Below, piece by piece: positions 61,858 through 64,000 of a stretch of 64,000 nt of DNA (within the stretch, counting starts at the first letter, position 1; every line of letters starts with the position of its first letter). The notes under the pieces were generated by a model. That model saw only the letters and a list, made by a program, of their open reading frames with translations. It searched no databases and was not told the origin of the DNA. Origin of the DNA: Tabrizicola piscis (lineage in GTDB: Bacteria; Pseudomonadota; Alphaproteobacteria; Rhodobacterales; Rhodobacteraceae); the NCBI RefSeq assembly GCF_003940805.1, contig NZ_CP034328.1, positions 3,472,001 to 3,536,000 on the forward strand, written 5' to 3'. A program made the position numbers and the translations under genes.

Positions 61858-62514
61858 ATGGACGCCGACAACCGGAAGATACCAAGCCACGAGGTGACCT
61901 ATGCGCGCCTGCGCGACATGATCCTGTTTGGGCATATCGCGCCCGGTGCGCCGGTGACCATTCAGGGGCTGATCGCCGACCTTGGCGCCGGGATGACCCC
62001 TGTGCGCGAGGCGATCCGCCGCCTGACCGCCGAAGGCGCGCTGCTGCCGCAGGGCAACCGCAGGGTGGCCGTGCCGCAACTGTCGGCGGAAATGCTGGAT
62101 CAGGTGGCCTTCGCGCGTCTGGCGATCGAACCGCAGCTCGCCGCACTCGCCGCCCCCCGCCTGACCCCGGCGCAGATCGACCGGCTGGAAGCGATTGACG
62201 GGGCGGTGAACCGGGCGATCGAGGCGGGAAAGCTGACCGACTACCTTGCCGCCAACCACGCCTTCCACTTCGCGCTCTATCAGGCGGCCGAGGCCCCGGT
62301 GCTGCTGGACCTTGCCCGTTCACTATGGCTGCGCGCGGGTCCGTCCTTGCGCGCTGTGATCGACCGCTATGGCCGGGAGGTCGCCCCCGACCTCCACCGT
62401 GAGGCCCTTGCCGCGATGCGCGCGGCTGATGCGAGTGCCCTGTCCGCCGCCATTGAGCGGGACATCCAGCAAGGTGTGGATCATGTTCGCCAGGCCCTCG
62501 CCGAAGGTGCCTGA
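61858..62514 (+). CDS. GntR family (FCD-type) transcriptional regulator
   Basis: A 218-residue regulator: an N-terminal winged helix (EVTYARLRDMILFGHIAPGAPVT, then GAGMTPVREAIRRLTAEG as recognition region) and a C-terminal all-helical FCD ligand domain (VAFARLAIEPQLAALAAPRL; DYLAANHAFHFALYQAAEAP). AAGGAAGAGG precedes the ATG. It probably senses a sugar acid or amine and controls the aminotransferase gene downstream, which shares its TTTGATCA sites. Confidence 0.9.
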   Translation: MDADNRKIPSHEVTYARLRDMILFGHIAPGAPVTIQGLIADLGAGMTPVREAIRRLTAEGALLPQGNRRVAVPQLSAEMLDQVAFARLAIEPQLAALAAPRLTPAQIDRLEAIDGAVNRAIEAGKLTDYLAANHAFHFALYQAAEAPVLLDLARSLWLRAGPSLRAVIDRYGREVAPDLHREALAAMRAADASALSAAIERDIQQGVDHVRQALAEGA

Positions 62515-62566
62515 GACAAGTCCAGCCTGATCGAGCGCGCAAGCGCGCAAGCCCCTGTCTCGCCTC

Positions 62567-62651
62567 TGGCGCGCGAAGCCGCGCGCCAACCGGCTCGGTT
62601 GATGGGGGCATCCTGCCCCCAAACCCCCGGGGAGTATTTGGAAAGAAGCAA
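62567..62651 (+). repeat. 3'-end repeat element, GAGTATTT type
   Basis: TGGCGCGCG (62567-62575)/CGCGCGCCA (62580-62588) is followed by GGGGGCA (62604-62610)/TGCCCCC (62614-62620), AAACCCCC and a GGAGTATTTGG box with an A-rich tail. From 62592 on, the sequence is almost the same as at 43635-43690. It lies 52 bases after the gntR stop, in the same orientation. Confidence 0.75.
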
Positions 62652-62712
62652 CTGGGCTTTGGGTTTGGTGCTCTGATCCTCCCATTGCGCTGTCTGAATT
62701 TGTGGCCTCGAA

Positions 62713-62759
62713 AAATTTGATCAAATTTCTTGATGCTGGTCGCGTTTGATCATATCCTG
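62713..62759. promoter_or_regulatory. Two TTTGATCA sites upstream of the class III aminotransferase
   Basis: AAATTTGATCAAATTT (62713-62728) is a perfect 16-bp palindrome. TTTGATCATATCCTG (62745-62759) repeats the core 29 bases further on and closely matches the site before gntR. They lie 49-95 bases upstream of the aminotransferase ATG and are likely operators for the GntR protein. Confidence 0.5.
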
Positions 62760-62807
62760 ACCCAAAGGCGGGGCGCGAAGCCTTGCCGATTCCGCGAGGG
62801 ACGTCCC

Positions 62808-64000
62808 ATGAACATGATCACCAACCACCTGCCGACCGCCGAACTCCAACGCCTCGACGCGGCGCATCACTTCCACCCCTTTACCGACAAGGCCGGTCTT
62901 GCAGCCAAGGGCGCGCGGGTGATCACCCGGGGCGAGGGGGTCTGGCTGACCGACAGCGAAGGCCACCGGATCATCGACGGGATGGCGGGGCTGTGGTGTG
63001 TGAACATCGGCTATGGGCGCAAGGAACTGGCGCAGGTCGCGGCCCGGCAGATGGAGGAGTTGGCCTATTACAACACCTTCTTCCAGACGACCCATGTCCC
63101 GGCCATTGCCCTTGCGGCAGAGATCGCCAAGCTGGCGCCCGGCGATCTGAACCATGTCTTCTTTGCAGGGTCGGGGTCCGAGGCGAATGACACCAACATC
63201 CGTCTGGTGCGCCGGTACTGGGACGTCAAGGGCATGCCCTGGCGCAAGACGATCATCGCGCGGTGGAATGGGTATCACGGGTCGACGATGGGTGGCGGCA
63301 GCCTTGGCGGGATGAAGCCGATCCATGCCCATGGCGGGATGATCGACGGGATCGCGCATATCGACCAGCCCTATTGGTGGGGTGAGGGCGGCGATATGTC
63401 CGAGGATGACTTCGGCCTCGCCCGCGCGCGGCAGCTGGAGGAGAAGATCCTGCAGATCGGACCGGACAATGTCGCGGCTTTCATCGGTGAGCCGGTGCAG
63501 GGCGCGGGCGGGGTCATCATCCCGCCCAAGACCTACTGGCCGGAAATCCAGCGGATCTGTGACAAGTATGGCATCCTGCTGATCGCGGATGAGGTCATCA
63601 CGGGCTTTGGCCGCACTGGCAACTGGTTCGGGTCGCAGACCTTCGGGATCAAGCCGCATATCATGACCATCGCCAAGGGCCTGTCGTCGGGCTACCAGCC
63701 CATCGGCGGCAGCATCGTCTGTGACGAGGTGGCGGAGGTTGTCGGGGGGGCGGGGGAGTTCTTCCATGGCTACACCTACTCCGGCCATCCGGTTGCGGCG
63801 GCTGTGGCGCTGGAGAACCTGCGGATCATGCAGGACGAGCATATTGTCGAGCATGTCCGCGACGTGGCGCATCCCTATCTGAAGGAACGCTGGGACGCGC
63901 TGGCCGATCATCCGCTGGTGGGTGAGGCGAAGCTTGTCGGGCTGATGGGGTCGATTGCGCTGACGCCGGACAAGGCGAAGCGGGCGAAGTTCCCCGAGGC
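62808..64000 (+). CDS. Class III (omega) aminotransferase, N-terminal part
   Basis: A PLP-dependent omega-aminotransferase of the putrescine/beta-alanine-pyruvate type; the frame runs off the window after about 397 residues, so roughly 60 are missing. Motifs: LDAAHHFHPFTD near 17, GMAGLWCVNIGYG near 61, FFAGSGSEANDTNIR near 117, NGYHGSTMGGGSLGG, the PLP-phosphate region EPVQGAGGVIIPP near 227, the pyridoxal Asp in LLIADEVITGFGRTGNWFG, and the Lys in TIAKGLSSGYQPIGG. GAGGGA precedes ATG 62808. The amine substrate is unknown. Confidence 0.92.
   Translation, partial: MNMITNHLPTAELQRLDAAHHFHPFTDKAGLAAKGARVITRGEGVWLTDSEGHRIIDGMAGLWCVNIGYGRKELAQVAARQMEELAYYNTFFQTTHVPAIALAAEIAKLAPGDLNHVFFAGSGSEANDTNIRLVRRYWDVKGMPWRKTIIARWNGYHGSTMGGGSLGGMKPIHAHGGMIDGIAHIDQPYWWGEGGDMSEDDFGLARARQLEEKILQIGPDNVAAFIGEPVQGAGGVIIPPKTYWPEIQRICDKYGILLIADEVITGFGRTGNWFGSQTFGIKPHIMTIAKGLSSGYQPIGGSIVCDEVAEVVGGAGEFFHGYTYSGHPVAAAVALENLRIMQDEHIVEHVRDVAHPYLKERWDALADHPLVGEAKLVGLMGSIALTPDKAKRAKFPE

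Noticed and set aside
1..64000. CRISPR arrays, insertion sequences, integrase or attachment sites
   Set aside because: No regularly spaced direct repeats, transposase or integrase motifs, or target duplications were seen. The gene content looks like stable chromosome.

Overview
The window is GC-rich alphaproteobacterial chromosome, most likely from the Rhodobacterales (Rhodobacter/Paracoccus-like). The signs are a two-piece, circularly permuted tmRNA gene with a short ANDNRAPMALAA-type tag, an alphaproteobacterial SspB, the F1-ATPase zeta inhibitor, a trgA-trgB pair, a PmtA-like methyltransferase and a GAAC-N7-GAAC LexA box. I cannot name the genus from sequence alone. No insertion sequence, phage, CRISPR array, tRNA or rRNA gene was seen.

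Region 1 (1-9.7 kb) is the end of the division and cell-wall cluster: murB (cut by the window edge), ddl, ftsQ, ftsA, ftsZ, then lpxC, bamD and recN. Region 2 (9.7-22 kb) is mixed housekeeping: an FAD-linked 2-hydroxyacid dehydrogenase, purQ, a dctB-dctD two-component pair, RNase E with a 0.5 kb leader, a TusA-like protein, CcdA, and a translationally coupled pair of membrane hydrolase and cytochrome P450.

Region 3 (22-30 kb) is a tripartite tricarboxylate uptake locus (tctC-tctB-tctA, an extra binding protein, and tctD-tctE), followed by purS, purC and the ATPase zeta inhibitor. Region 4 (30-35 kb) is a corrinoid methyl-transfer island: a homocysteine methyltransferase, a B12-binding protein, a two-helix mini-protein and a DUF1638 protein, with a probably LexA-controlled radical SAM gene on the other strand. 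Region 5 (35-41 kb) holds fumC with small satellite genes, a PmtA-like methyltransferase, sspB, a VWA protein and ssrA, so the tag and its delivery factor lie within about 1 kb of each other.

Region 6 (41-48 kb) has a lone polyamine-type binding protein, a class V aminotransferase, photolyase, cyclopropane fatty acid synthase and trgA-trgB. Region 7 (48-64 kb) is a carbohydrate regulon. A LacI regulator, isomerase and dehydrogenase run leftward. An ABC importer, a GH2 beta-mannosidase-like enzyme, a second isomerase/dehydrogenase pair, a GH43 beta-xylosidase-like enzyme and a GntR regulator run rightward. Two LacI-type operators overlap the shared promoter, and TTTGATCA sites flank gntR and the terminal class III aminotransferase.

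Two families of dispersed intergenic elements stand out. One is arrays of perfect AT-rich palindromes with TT(C/T)GAA cores (26.3, 31.8 and 35.0 kb, with simpler relatives at 28.8 and 62.7 kb). The other is a 3'-end element with a hairpin followed by a (G)GAGTATTT or GGGATATTT box, found after four genes and always in the orientation of the gene it follows.
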